From Mycobacterium sp. URHD0025 (GTDB taxonomy: Bacteria; Actinomycetota; Actinomycetes; Mycobacteriales; Mycobacteriaceae): a DNA stretch of 64,000 nucleotides. Of this stretch, positions 26,263 through 34,880 are shown one piece after another. Below the pieces are notes generated by a model. It made no database searches. It was not told where the DNA came from and was given only the letters and a program-made list of their open reading frames with translations. The stretch is from contig NZ_AUEQ01000001.1 of NCBI RefSeq assembly GCF_000426065.1, positions 682,001-746,000 on the forward strand, read 5' to 3'. The position numbers and the translations under genes were made by a program. How positions within the stretch are numbered: position 1 is the stretch's first letter; each line of letters starts with the position of its first letter.

Positions 26263-26355
26263 GGCCGACCGATTTGTATTGATTTCGGCGGTTCAGCGCT
26301 GGTGCAAGGGGGACGATGGGAACCGGTCCACCGTGCAGACGAAATTGGAGGAGAC

Positions 26356-26505
26356 ATGAGCGTTGTCCCGACCGGCACCGTGCTGACCTGTGCTCACGAG
26401 GGCTGTGGGTGCCGGATCCGCGTCGAGTCCGAATGCCATTGCGAAGGCCCCGAAACCAGCTACAAGTGCACCTGCGGCGCCGATATGGTGCCGGTCACCG
26501 ACTAG
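26356..26505 (+). CDS. mymT: Mycobacterial copper metallothionein MymT
   Basis: A 49-residue protein with seven cysteines at 12, 17, 19, 27, 29, 38 and 40. The order LTCAHEGCGCRIRVESECHC then YKCTCG matches M. tuberculosis MymT, which binds several Cu(I) ions and gives copper resistance. A GGAGGAG ribosome-binding site lies just before the ATG. MymT is controlled by RicR in M. tuberculosis; I could not identify a RicR palindrome in the 105 bp between this gene and the divergent SDR. A -10/-35 pair is also unclear. Confidence 0.9.
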   Translation: MSVVPTGTVLTCAHEGCGCRIRVESECHCEGPETSYKCTCGADMVPVTD

Positions 26506-26506
26506 G

Positions 26507-27073
26507 TCAGCCCGCGGCGTTGGGCTGCAGCGCGGGACAGTTGCCCGCCGGGTCGGCGACCAGTTCGAAATGCCACAGCTCGTTGGCGTAGATCCGGCAC
26601 AGCCCGAATCGCGCGCCGTTGGCGATCAACCAGTGATCGGCCTGGGGACCACCGACGTCGACGGCCTCGCCGGTGACATGCCGGGACGCGGTCGGGGTCT
26701 GCACGTATTGCCGTGCGGCCGCGACGCTGCCGTACGTCTGCACCGCCTGATCGAGCAGCGACTGCTGGAACTCGGGCGACCGCCACCCCGAGTTGATCGT
26801 CATGGTCACCCCCTCGGCGGCCGCGGCGTTGGCGGCGTTCTGAATGGCGGCCAGCAGCCGCGGATCCAGCCGGCCGATGGCGGGGTTCTGCACGTCGAAC
26901 GGCGTCAGGACCTGTCCGTCGGCCAGTGAGCCGTCACCCTGGGTCATCGGGATGGTGTCGTCGACCAGGTGGATCTGCGGTGCGGGCGCGGACGTCCCCA
27001 GGAGCGCCGCCAGGGCGGCGACGCTTGAGGCCACGGTTGTTGCGCCCACCATCATCGGCATCACTGTGAACAC
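26507..27073 (-). CDS. VanY-type D,D-/L,D-carboxypeptidase (peptidase M15), exported
   Basis: A 188-residue protein with an N-terminal hydrophobic segment (about 5-30, signal peptide or anchor) and an M15 peptidase domain. Zinc ligands and catalytic residues: H132 and D139 (SRHVTGEAVD), E165 and H168 (ELWHF). The usual SGWRSPEFQ precedes them. It should trim peptidoglycan stem peptides. The GTG at 27073 or the ATG at 27061 is the start. It follows the LysR gene by 1 nt on the same strand and converges with mymT. Confidence 0.88.
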   Translation of the reverse strand: MFTVMPMMVGATTVASSVAALAALLGTSAPAPQIHLVDDTIPMTQGDGSLADGQVLTPFDVQNPAIGRLDPRLLAAIQNAANAAAAEGVTMTINSGWRSPEFQQSLLDQAVQTYGSVAAARQYVQTPTASRHVTGEAVDVGGPQADHWLIANGARFGLCRIYANELWHFELVADPAGNCPALQPNAAG

Positions 27074-27074
27074 A

Positions 27075-27995
27075 TTACTGCGGCCGCCCGCGGACCAATA
27101 CCGGCGCGAGCTGAGCCACCAGTGCCTCCATTTCTGCCGGGTCTTTCAGGCGATCGGGCACCCAGGCCAACGCGATCCGTGCCGGTGCCCAGGTGCTCTC
27201 GTCGATGGGCACCAGCGTGAACTCCGGCGGCGAGAAGATCTTGCCGATCAGCGATTCGGGTGCGTAGGGCACGACCGCGACGAGGTGGCGGTTGAACACC
27301 TGGGCTGCCATCTCCAGTTCGCCGCCGAACTGGTTGGTGGTGCGCACGATGCGGCTTACCCCGCGTGCGTTGAGTGCGCGGGTCAGGCCGGCCAGCATGA
27401 CGGGATTGGGCCGGGCGAAATCGATGACCACGTCGCGATCACGCAGTTCCTCGATCGTCACCAGGTCCTTGCTCGCCAGCGGATCGTCGAACCGCACGGC
27501 CACCGCGCCGCCGAAGGTGGCCACCACGCGGTACTGCAGCCGTTTGTCCGAGGTGGGCAGATGGATCAGTCCGAGGTCGAGGTGGCCGGACACCAGTTTG
27601 GCCGTGACCTCGGCGGCCGATCCGGGAACGCTGAACTCGGTCGGGACCGGCAGGTCGGTGACCGCGCGCTGCACATGCGCGACGAAATCCGATGGCGCGT
27701 AAGCGGTTGCACCCACGCGGACCGTCGTGGCTTCATCGGCCAGCCGTACCGCGGTGGCCCTCAACTCATCGACCTGACGCAGGATCTCGCGGGCGGGACC
27801 GAGCAGCTTGGCGCCCAGCGGGGTGAGGCGAACCTCGTGGTAATTGCGTTCGAACAGCTGCCCGCCCAGCTCCTTCTCCAACAGCTTGATCTGCTTGCTC
27901 AGCGGTGGCGGCGTGATCATCAACCGGTCGGCGGCCCGCTTGAAGTGCAGTTCCTCGGCAACCGCGACGAAGTAGGAGAGTCTGGTGAAGTCCAT
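27075..27995 (-). CDS. LysR-family transcriptional regulator
   Basis: A 306-residue LysR protein: the helix-turn-helix is at about 1-60 (FVAVAEELHFKRAADRLM, PPPLSKQIKLLEKELGGQLF), followed by the periplasmic-binding-like effector domain. It lies 67 nt after the CoA-transferase gene on the same strand and just before the peptidase gene, so it may be part of the acyl-CoA operon and regulate it (inference). Effector unknown. Confidence 0.88.
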   Translation of the reverse strand: MDFTRLSYFVAVAEELHFKRAADRLMITPPPLSKQIKLLEKELGGQLFERNYHEVRLTPLGAKLLGPAREILRQVDELRATAVRLADEATTVRVGATAYAPSDFVAHVQRAVTDLPVPTEFSVPGSAAEVTAKLVSGHLDLGLIHLPTSDKRLQYRVVATFGGAVAVRFDDPLASKDLVTIEELRDRDVVIDFARPNPVMLAGLTRALNARGVSRIVRTTNQFGGELEMAAQVFNRHLVAVVPYAPESLIGKIFSPPEFTLVPIDESTWAPARIALAWVPDRLKDPAEMEALVAQLAPVLVRGRPQ

Positions 27996-28062
27996 GCGGT
28001 CATTTCCGGCGATTCGAGGGCTGTTCGAGCAGGTGTGCCCACGAATCGTACGAGACGGGCGA

Positions 28063-30477
28063 TCAGCGTCCCGCCGGTTGCGCGCGCTGCGGTACTTCGA
28101 AGACGCCGGCGGCGATCAGCTCATCGATGTGGGCCTCGTCCATGTCGAGCAATTCGGCGGCGATCTCCCGGGTCTGCTCGCCGAGCAGGGGCGCCTGCAG
28201 CAGTGGGGGGTCAGCGACGCGATCCGAGTGGATCTGCACGTTCTCCATGGTGAACGGCTCATCCGCGTAGGGATGGAGTTCTTCGCGGAAAGCCCGGCGC
28301 TGCACGTAGTAGTCCCAGCCCGCGACTTCCACGGCACGCAGCACGGCGCCGGCCGGAACACCGGCCGCCTGTAGTAGATCCATCGCCTCAGGCGCCGCGC
28401 GTTGTGACGTCCATGCCCGTACGGCCTCGTCGATGCGCGTGCGGTGGGCGTCGCGGCCGCGTGCGGTGCGCAGCTGCTCGTCGCCTCCGAGGTCCGCACG
28501 ATCGATCACCCGGCACAGTGCGTACCAGTCGGCGTCGTCGCGGACGGTCACGGCGATCCAGCGATCGTCGCCGGCGGCCGGGAACAGCCCCCAGGGAGCG
28601 TCGTGGACCGGCTGGACCGAGGTGTGATGCCCGCGCCGCACCAGCACATCGGCAGCGATCTCACCGGCCAGGTGGCTCAGCATGACCTCCGATTGCGCGA
28701 CGCTGACCGAGCCACCGGTGCCCGTGCGTTCCCGGCGCAACAACAGGGACAGCGCTCCGAGCACACCGATCCGGGCTGCCACGTGGTCGGGGTAGACGGT
28801 GACCGTGTCGCAGAACGATTCCGGCTCGTCGGGGTACACCCACAGGTCGGTGAACCCGGCGGCCGCCCGCACGAGTGGGCCGTAGCCCATCCGCTTCGCC
28901 CACGGACCGGTGGGGCCGAACGCCGAACTGTCCACCACCACGATGCCCGGATTCAGCTCCCGCAAGCTCTGGAAGTCCATCCCCAGCGTCTCGGCCACGC
29001 CCGGTTTGAAGTTGGTGAGCACGACATCGGAGCGCATGACCAGTTTGTGCGCCAGGGCGCGACCCCGCGGTGTCCGCAGATCGATGCCTATCGAGCGCTT
29101 GTTGCGGTGCCCCGCGCCGTAGGTCTGTGACATCGAGGTCAGGTTGCCGCGCAGGCCATCCGGGAACGCAGAGTTCTCGATCTTGATGACGTCGGCACCG
29201 AGATCGCCGAACAGGCGCCCGGTGTCGGATCCGACGACGATGACGCCGAGATCGAGTACGCGCACGCCTTCCAGCGGAAGGCCCTCATTGCGGCGCTCGC
29301 GAGCGCCCAGAATCGGGGCGACATCGATGTGGCGGGCCGGTGCGGGGCTCGGCGGTGCGACGGCACGGCGCCCGTCGACCTCGAGGACACCCGCCGGCAC
29401 CGGTGCCGGCATGCCGGGGGCCAGTTCGACTTCGCGGAAGAACCCGCGGCTCTCAACCTGTTCGGCGCCGAGCGTTTCGGCCAGGCTCAGTACCGCCGCG
29501 GTGGGGACCCCGTGGCGCTGGCCGGCGACTTCCAACTCGGCCCGGGTCTGCCCGGTGCAGAACCGACCGATCGCGGCCATCAGTTCCGGTGAGCTGAGCC
29601 GCGTCCGCAGCCGGTCGAACGACGGATCGGCGAACTGTTCCGGACGGCCCATCCATTCGAACATGCCGTGCCACTGGCGTTTTGCCAGCAGGCAGATCCG
29701 CACGTGACCGTCCTTGCACGCGATGATCGGGTACCGCAGCCGTTCGGCGTTCCAGTCGCGCCGTTGTGCGCTCAACGCGATGCCGGCCGAGGCGGTGCCC
29801 GCTGTCCCGTACGGAGGATCGAGAGTCTGCATGGCCCCGTCGAGGACAGAGAAATCGGTGAGATCGCCTTCGCCTGTGCGTAATCGGTCGAGGTACACGC
29901 TGACGGTCATCACGGCGGCCTGCGCCGCCGCCACGTGGTAGGGCAGCTGCGCGGCGGGTGGCACCAGGGGCTCGCGCCCCGGAATGCCCGAGCGGGACAG
30001 CTCGCTGGTCAGCGCGTGTAGCACCGGGGTGGTGGCATGCCAGCCGCGATAGCTGGTGTCCCGGCCGAAATCGCTGATGGACAAGATCACCAGACTCGGA
30101 TGTTCAGCGTGAATGTTGTGTGCTGCCAAGGCTTTTTCAGCGGGCGAGCCGGGCGCGGTGTCCTCGATCAGGATGTCGGCCCCGGCCACGAGCTGAACCC
30201 AGCGACGTTGGTCGTCGGGGATCGACGGATCGACGACGACCGTGTCCATTCCGTGCCGGTTGATCGCGATGCTCACGGTGTCGGGATCGGCTCCGCCCTC
30301 GACTCCACTCTCGACGATGGGACCAGCGGGTTCCTCGGTGACACCGTGCAGGTGCACCTCGGTCACCGAGGCGCCGAGGTCGGCGAGCAGCCGGCCCACC
30401 GCCGTCATCGGGCCGCGCGACAGGTCGAGAACACGAACCCCGGCCAGCGGGGGGTCGTAGTCGTCGGGGTTGGGCAT
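28063..30477 (-). CDS. Double-domain family III CoA-transferase (CaiB/BaiF)
   Basis: An 804-residue fusion of two CaiB/BaiF domains: the first from LAGVRVLDLSRGPM (about 10), the second from LEGVRVLDLGVIVV (about 400). In the second half the active-site Asp lies in VTVYPDHVAARIGVLGAL. At the matching place of the first half the sequence reads QLPYHVAAAQA, so its Asp is absent. One functional site per chain is therefore likely. It should transfer CoA between carboxylic acids, activating a substrate for the adjacent dehydrogenases. GGAG precedes the ATG. It is the third gene of an operon with two acyl-CoA dehydrogenases. Confidence 0.87.
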   Translation of the reverse strand: MPNPDDYDPPLAGVRVLDLSRGPMTAVGRLLADLGASVTEVHLHGVTEEPAGPIVESGVEGGADPDTVSIAINRHGMDTVVVDPSIPDDQRRWVQLVAGADILIEDTAPGSPAEKALAAHNIHAEHPSLVILSISDFGRDTSYRGWHATTPVLHALTSELSRSGIPGREPLVPPAAQLPYHVAAAQAAVMTVSVYLDRLRTGEGDLTDFSVLDGAMQTLDPPYGTAGTASAGIALSAQRRDWNAERLRYPIIACKDGHVRICLLAKRQWHGMFEWMGRPEQFADPSFDRLRTRLSSPELMAAIGRFCTGQTRAELEVAGQRHGVPTAAVLSLAETLGAEQVESRGFFREVELAPGMPAPVPAGVLEVDGRRAVAPPSPAPARHIDVAPILGARERRNEGLPLEGVRVLDLGVIVVGSDTGRLFGDLGADVIKIENSAFPDGLRGNLTSMSQTYGAGHRNKRSIGIDLRTPRGRALAHKLVMRSDVVLTNFKPGVAETLGMDFQSLRELNPGIVVVDSSAFGPTGPWAKRMGYGPLVRAAAGFTDLWVYPDEPESFCDTVTVYPDHVAARIGVLGALSLLLRRERTGTGGSVSVAQSEVMLSHLAGEIAADVLVRRGHHTSVQPVHDAPWGLFPAAGDDRWIAVTVRDDADWYALCRVIDRADLGGDEQLRTARGRDAHRTRIDEAVRAWTSQRAAPEAMDLLQAAGVPAGAVLRAVEVAGWDYYVQRRAFREELHPYADEPFTMENVQIHSDRVADPPLLQAPLLGEQTREIAAELLDMDEAHIDELIAAGVFEVPQRAQPAGR

Positions 30478-30482
30478 GGTGG

Positions 30483-31679
30483 TCAGCTCCGACGGGCCTG
30501 GCGGAACGGGATGTCGCGATCGACCTCGGGTTCCTTGGCCAGACCGAGCACCCGCTCGCCGATGATGTTGCGCTGGATCTGGTCGGTGCCGCCGCCGATC
30601 GACGTGAAGAACGCGTTGAGCGTGAGGAAGTTGATGTCGTCGGCCTCGGGGTTGTCGGGCCCGGCCAAAAGCGCTTCCGCGCCGATGATCTCAGTTTTGA
30701 GCCGTGCCTCGGCGTGCAGGATGTGCGACATCGCCAGCTTGCCCAGCGACATGATCGAGCTTGATGTTCCTTGTGTCGCAGCGGCTTTGGCGCGGGCGTT
30801 GTTGAGCGAATTGAGTTCGCGCAACGCCAGCACCTCGGCGAGTTCCCGGCGCACCGCCGGATCCTCCAGGCGACCGTGGTCGCGGGCCAGGCCGATGAGA
30901 TCGTCGGCCCGGGTCCGGTTGCGGGAGCCACGTCCGGCGTCGCCCATGAGCGACCGCTCGTAGGCCAGGGCGGTCTGCAGCACCCGCCACCCGTTGCCCT
31001 CGCCGCCCAGCAGATACGCCTCGGGCACGCGCGCGTCGGTGATGAACACCTCGTTGAAATGCGATTCGCCGGTGATCTGGACCAGTGGCCGGACATCGAT
31101 ACCGGGCTGGCGCATCGGAATCATGAAGAAGCTCAAGCCTTTGTGCTTGGGTACATCCCAGTCGGTGCGGGCGATCAGCAGGGCGTATTCGGCTGTGGTG
31201 GCGCCCGATGTCCACACCTTCTGGCCGTTGACCACCCACTCGTCACCGTCGCGCACCGCGGTTGTGCGCACCGCGGCCAGATCGGATCCGGCTCCTGGTT
31301 CGCTGTAGAGCAGACACGTGCGGGCCTGTTCGGTCAGGAAGTCGCGCAGCAGATCGTTCTTGAGTTGCTCGGTGCCGAACGTGAGCGCGGTGTTGGCCGG
31401 GATGCTGTATTTGTCCTGGCGCGCGCCGGGCGCCTTGACGGCCCGGAACTCCTGCTCAATGACCGCGGCGAGCCCGTTCGGATACTCCCGTCCGAACCAT
31501 TGGCTGGGATATGTGGGCACGGCGTAGCCCGCGTCGAGCACCTTCTGCAGCCATGCCACTCGCTCGGGCGAACTGACCCATGGATTGGTGGATTTCGGTA
31601 GCCCGGACCAGTTCTGGGCGAGCCAATCGCGCACCTCGTCGCGCAGTTGATCGGCGCTGGGCAGGTTGTCGGCGGTCAT
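30483..31679 (-). CDS. Acyl-CoA dehydrogenase, large-type FadE subunit
   Basis: A 398-residue FAD-dependent acyl-CoA dehydrogenase: RTCLLYSEPGAGSDLAAVRT, WVVNGQKVWTSGA, and the C-terminal FFTSIGGGTDQIQRNIIGER are typical. It probably forms a heterotetramer with the protein encoded upstream, as paired FadE subunits of sterol and fatty-acid catabolism do. I choose ATG 31679 because AAAGG sits 9 nt before it; the GTG at 31685 overlaps the upstream stop. The CoA-transferase follows after 5 nt. Confidence 0.88.
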   Translation of the reverse strand: MTADNLPSADQLRDEVRDWLAQNWSGLPKSTNPWVSSPERVAWLQKVLDAGYAVPTYPSQWFGREYPNGLAAVIEQEFRAVKAPGARQDKYSIPANTALTFGTEQLKNDLLRDFLTEQARTCLLYSEPGAGSDLAAVRTTAVRDGDEWVVNGQKVWTSGATTAEYALLIARTDWDVPKHKGLSFFMIPMRQPGIDVRPLVQITGESHFNEVFITDARVPEAYLLGGEGNGWRVLQTALAYERSLMGDAGRGSRNRTRADDLIGLARDHGRLEDPAVRRELAEVLALRELNSLNNARAKAAATQGTSSSIMSLGKLAMSHILHAEARLKTEIIGAEALLAGPDNPEADDINFLTLNAFFTSIGGGTDQIQRNIIGERVLGLAKEPEVDRDIPFRQARRS

Positions 31680-31681
31680 CT

Positions 31682-32788
31682 TCACGCGCCTTTCGACGTG
31701 AGGTAGCGCTCGCGGTGCAGTTCGGAGCTGCCGAGCAGGTGCAGGCCGGTACGGGCCCGGCGCAGGAACAGATGTGCCGGGTGTTCCCAGGTGAATGCGA
31801 TGCCGCCGTGCATCTGGATCGCCGACATGGCGGTCGTGTGGTAGGCGTCAGCGCACACGAAGCCGGCCAGAGCTATTGCTCCGCTGGCTTTTTCGCTACC
31901 GCAGGCCTGCTCGGCCGCGGCGTGCTGCGCGGCCGAGATGGCTGATTCCACCTGCAGCAGCAGGTCGGCGGCCATGTGTTTGAGGGCCTGGAAACTGCCG
32001 ATGGGCCGGCCGAACTGAATCCGGGTCTTGAGGTAGTCCACGGTGATGTCGAAGATCCGCCGCGCCCCGCCGACCTGCTCGCCGGCCAGCGCGATCGACG
32101 CGAGGTCCAGGGCCTGCTGTACCGCCTCCCACCCGGCGGTGCCGATCCGCCGCGCCGGTGTGGCGTCGAACGTGTACGTCGACAGAGGCACTGTCGGATC
32201 GAAAACCGTTGTGGCCGTGCGCTCGAACCCGTCGGCGTCCGGTGCTGTCTGGAAAATGCCGAAGCCGCCGTCGATGCGGGCCACGACCAGGATCACGTCG
32301 GCGACCTGACCGTGGATCACATAGTGCGCATTGCCGGTGAGGGTGTAATCCGGGCCTGTTTCGGAGGAGGCGCGGACCGCCACGCCCTCCGGTGCCCAGG
32401 TGCCCCGGGAGCCGGTCACCGCGACGGTCGCCACCGAGGTTCCCTCGACCAGGCCCGGAAGCAGGCGCCGCTTGTCGGCTTCCGTGCCGGCGGCCCCGAT
32501 CAGCGCGGACGCCAGCACCGCGCTGGACAGGAACGGTGCCGGCAGCAGCGCGGCCCCGGTCGCTTCGGCGACGGCCTCGAGCTCGAGAGCGCCGAGTCCG
32601 ACGCCCCCGAACTCGCTGTCGACCAGTAGGCCGGTGACCCCCTGGGCGGCGAGCTTGCGCCACAACTCGCGGTCGAACGCCTCGTCTGTGGCCATCACCC
32701 GGCGCACGTCGTGTTCGGTGCATTCGTCGCGCAATAGCCCGGAGACCGCGGCGGCCAGTTCCGCTCGTTCGGCCACGCTGATCGTCAT
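31682..32788 (-). CDS. Acyl-CoA dehydrogenase, partner FadE subunit
   Basis: A 368-residue acyl-CoA dehydrogenase of the shorter partner type: AAQGVTGLLVDSEFGGVGLG, SIALAGEQVGGARRIFDIT, and QMHGGIAFTWEHPAHLFLRR near the end. Members of this type pair with a second FadE to build one active site. The ATG at 32788 follows AGGCGGG and begins the fold; the frame is open 54 codons upstream but not homologous. First gene of the acyl-CoA operon. Confidence 0.88.
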   Translation of the reverse strand: MTISVAERAELAAAVSGLLRDECTEHDVRRVMATDEAFDRELWRKLAAQGVTGLLVDSEFGGVGLGALELEAVAEATGAALLPAPFLSSAVLASALIGAAGTEADKRRLLPGLVEGTSVATVAVTGSRGTWAPEGVAVRASSETGPDYTLTGNAHYVIHGQVADVILVVARIDGGFGIFQTAPDADGFERTATTVFDPTVPLSTYTFDATPARRIGTAGWEAVQQALDLASIALAGEQVGGARRIFDITVDYLKTRIQFGRPIGSFQALKHMAADLLLQVESAISAAQHAAAEQACGSEKASGAIALAGFVCADAYHTTAMSAIQMHGGIAFTWEHPAHLFLRRARTGLHLLGSSELHRERYLTSKGA

Positions 32789-32906
32789 GTGCACCCGCCT
32801 TCCGTCTCGGGTACATGCAATCTGGCATGCGCGGTGGTGTAAATCACGCATTCGCACATCGGCAGGTTTCCGATCGCGACATGCCGGTGCCGCATGACAG
32901 TGGGAT

Positions 32907-33398
32907 TCAGGCGGTGACGGCGATATCAGCTGTGATCGCCGAAGTCGCACTGATCAGATCCTCGGGTGCCAGCGCAACGTCCCAGCCGCGCTTACCCGCG
33001 CTGCACAGCACCTTGTCGAAGGCGAGCGCCGAGGAGTCGACCACGGTGGGCAGCGGCTTGCGTTGGCCCAGCGGGGATATGCCGCCGACCACGTATCCGC
33101 TGGAGCGCTGTGCTGCGGCGGGGTCGGCCATCTCCGCCTTGGGAACTCCGAGCGCCGAGGCCGCGGCCTTGAGAGAGAGCTTGGTCGGCACCGGTAGCAC
33201 CGCCACTGCCAGGCCCTTGGGCAGGGCGATGACGAGTGTCTTGAAAACCTGTTCGGCGGCGAAACCGGCTACGGCGAGCTCGGCCACCGCCTCCGCGCCG
33301 AAGGCTTCGTTGCGCGGATCGTGGTGGTACTGCAGCACTTGATGGTCGATACCCGCTGCCACCAGGGCGGCAATGGCCGGGGTCGCTGCGCGTGCCAT
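32907..33398 (-). CDS. YbaK/EbsC aminoacyl-tRNA deacylase
   Basis: A 163-residue YbaK-type protein, which hydrolyses Cys-tRNAPro formed by mischarging. Family motifs: GIDHQVLQYHHDP, VFKTLVIALPKGLAVAVLPVPTKL, GYVVGGISPLGQRKPLPTVVD. The lysine of the second motif (FKT) is present. In M. tuberculosis the corresponding place holds the small Rv3224A/B ORFs, as I recall; here the gene looks intact. It diverges from sigH. An in-frame GTG at 33404 is an alternative start. Confidence 0.88.
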   Translation of the reverse strand: MARAATPAIAALVAAGIDHQVLQYHHDPRNEAFGAEAVAELAVAGFAAEQVFKTLVIALPKGLAVAVLPVPTKLSLKAAASALGVPKAEMADPAAAQRSSGYVVGGISPLGQRKPLPTVVDSSALAFDKVLCSAGKRGWDVALAPEDLISATSAITADIAVTA

Positions 33399-33434
33399 CG
33401 GCACAGGGTAGCCGGGGCCCGCCGGGCACGTCGG

Positions 33435-33461
33435 GGAACATAGGGGCCCCTACATGCTGTT
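33435..33461 (+). promoter_or_regulatory. Candidate SigH-dependent promoter of sigH
   Basis: GGAACA (33435-33440), 18 nt and GTT (33459-33461) match the SigH/SigR consensus GGAA(C/T)-N18-GTT. It would give the thiol-stress-induced transcript from which the upstream GTG is available. Confidence 0.55.
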
Positions 33462-33489
33462 ATTGCTCTCGACACCTGCTCAGCGCTAC

Positions 33490-33512
33490 TTGTCGGTAGC
33501 ACGCTCTAGGAT
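33490..33512 (+). promoter_or_regulatory. RecA-NDp/PafBC-type damage-inducible promoter of sigH
   Basis: TTGTCGGTA, an 8-nt spacer and TAGGAT match the RecA-independent damage promoter TTGTCRGTG-N8-TANNNT recognised with PafBC. Only the final G of the first box differs. It starts just upstream of the Shine-Dalgarno at 33515. Confidence 0.6.
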
Positions 33513-33527
33513 CTAAGGAGGATTCTG

Positions 33528-34268
33528 GTGCCAACCGTATGCCTGGAACGGCCGGCGGATACCCAGTGGTATTCCGCACCTGTTGGTGGCGCCGCGACAG
33601 AAGGGAAGGTGTTTCCCACGATGACTGACGTCGAGCAGGCCGAGCCTGACGCGCCGCAGCCTCCTGCCGAAACCGATGCCGAGCTGACAGCGCGGTTCGA
33701 ACGTGATGCCATTCCGCTGCTGGACCAGCTGTACGGCGGCGCGCTGCGGATGACGCGCAACCCCGCCGATGCCGAGGACCTGCTGCAGGAAACCATGGTC
33801 AAGGCCTATGCCGGCTTCCGGTCATTCCGCGAGGGCACCAACCTCAAGGCGTGGCTGTACCGCATCCTGACCAACACCTACATCAACAGCTACCGCAAGA
33901 AGCAGCGCCAGCCCGCTGAATATCCCACCGATGAGATCACCGACTGGCAGCTGGCAGCCAATGCCGAGCATTCCTCGACCGGTCTGCGCTCGGCGGAGGT
34001 GGAGGCGCTGGAGGCGCTGCCCGACACCGAGATCAAGGCAGCGCTGCAGGCACTGCCCGAGGAATTCCGGATGGCGGTGTATTACGCCGACGTCGAGGGT
34101 TTCCCCTACAAGGAGATCGCCGAGATCATGGATACTCCCATCGGGACCGTGATGTCCCGTTTGCACCGCGGTCGCAAGCAGCTGCGCGAGCTGCTGGCGG
34201 ATGTGGCCAGGGAGCGTGGCTTCATTCGAGGTCAGCAGCTTGGTGAGCCGGAGGAGGTCTCGTCATGA
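33528..34268 (+). CDS. sigH: ECF sigma factor SigH (two in-frame starts)
   Basis: SigH directs the thiol-oxidation and heat response (thioredoxin system, sigE, sigB and others in M. tuberculosis). Sigma-2 covers about [18 protein letters not shown] to [10 protein letters not shown], and sigma-4 about [17 protein letters not shown] to LHRGRKQL. The known SigH corresponds to the ATG at 33621 (215 residues), with GGAAGG upstream. An in-frame GTG at 33528 has a near-perfect AAGGAGG at 33515-33521 and adds 31 residues that are not part of the fold; I annotate the long form. Such unstable long isoforms are known for Streptomyces SigR. It overlaps rshA by 4 bp. Confidence 0.93.
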   Translation: MPTVCLERPADTQWYSAPVGGAATEGKVFPTMTDVEQAEPDAPQPPAETDAELTARFERDAIPLLDQLYGGALRMTRNPADAEDLLQETMVKAYAGFRSFREGTNLKAWLYRILTNTYINSYRKKQRQPAEYPTDEITDWQLAANAEHSSTGLRSAEVEALEALPDTEIKAALQALPEEFRMAVYYADVEGFPYKEIAEIMDTPIGTVMSRLHRGRKQLRELLADVARERGFIRGQQLGEPEEVSS

Positions 34269-34570
34269 GTGACAAGCACGATGAGGACGAGCGCTGGACT
34301 CCGCCGATCGGTCCCGTTGATCCCGAGCACCCCGATTGTGCTGCGGTGATCGCCGAGGTATGGACGCTGCTCGATGGGGAATGCACGGCCGAAAGCCGCG
34401 ACAAGCTCAAGCACCACCTCGAAGAATGCCCGGCCTGCCTGCGCCACTACGGCGTCGAGGAGCGAGTCAAGCGGCTGATCGCGGCCAAGTGCAGCGGTGA
34501 AAAGGCGCCGGAAGGCCTGCGGGAGCGGCTGCGAATCCAGATCAGCCGGACCACGATCATCCAGGGCTGA
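34265..34570 (+). CDS. rshA: Zinc-binding anti-sigma factor RshA
   Basis: A 101-residue ZAS-family anti-sigma factor. The HX3CX2C motif is H51, C55 and C58 (HLEECPAC), with a further conserved C25. In the reduced state it binds SigH; oxidation or heat releases it, and phosphorylation by PknB also does so in M. tuberculosis. The ATG overlaps the sigH stop (ATGA), so both are translated in step. Confidence 0.95.
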   Translation: MSDKHDEDERWTPPIGPVDPEHPDCAAVIAEVWTLLDGECTAESRDKLKHHLEECPACLRHYGVEERVKRLIAAKCSGEKAPEGLRERLRIQISRTTIIQG

Positions 34571-34604
34571 CGCGCCGCATATCCCCAGGTGGCCCGACGA
34601 CAAA

Positions 34605-34633
34605 CCGCCCGATCTCCGAAGGGAGTCGGGCGG
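34605..34633. terminator. Hairpin between convergent rshA and bL37
   Basis: CCGCCCGA...CTCC pairs with GGAG...TCGGGCGG around GAAG, with one bulged base. The GC-rich 12-bp stem lies between the two convergent stops. Confidence 0.65.
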
Positions 34634-34652
34634 TCAAGTCAAGCCGAAATGG

Positions 34653-34745
34653 CTAGCGCACTGACTTCGAACCGGCGTTGGGGCGCTTGCCGTGGTTCGC
34701 CTTCGAGTGCTTGCGGTCCCGCTTCTTGCGGCCACGCTTGGCCAT
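34653..34745 (-). CDS. Ribosomal protein bL37 (mycobacterial small large-subunit protein)
   Basis: A 30-residue basic protein, MAKRGRKKRDRKHSKANHGK and onward, matching the bL37 peptide seen in mycobacterial 50S subunits and the AURKAIP1/COX24-like C-terminal motif. GGAGG lies 7 nt before the ATG. It is easily missed because of its length; more than a third of residues are Lys or Arg. Its place between rshA and the biotinyl protein gene is, as I recall, conserved in mycobacteria. The usual protein has about 24 residues, so this one has a slightly longer tail. Confidence 0.85.
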   Translation of the reverse strand: MAKRGRKKRDRKHSKANHGKRPNAGSKSVR

Positions 34746-34880
34746 GATGATCCTCCAGATGGTGTAAGAGCTTGCCCCCTAGTGTCTCATGACCCGGCGG
34801 CGCCGCTGACCACCCGGTGTTGTGGTTCGATATAGGCCGCACAAGTAGTCGGGTAGCAGCCGGAGTGAAGTGGGGTGAAG

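Noticed and set aside
33545..33584. GGAAC...GTT as a second SigH promoter
   Set aside because: The spacing between the elements is 32 nt, far from the 16-20 nt required.
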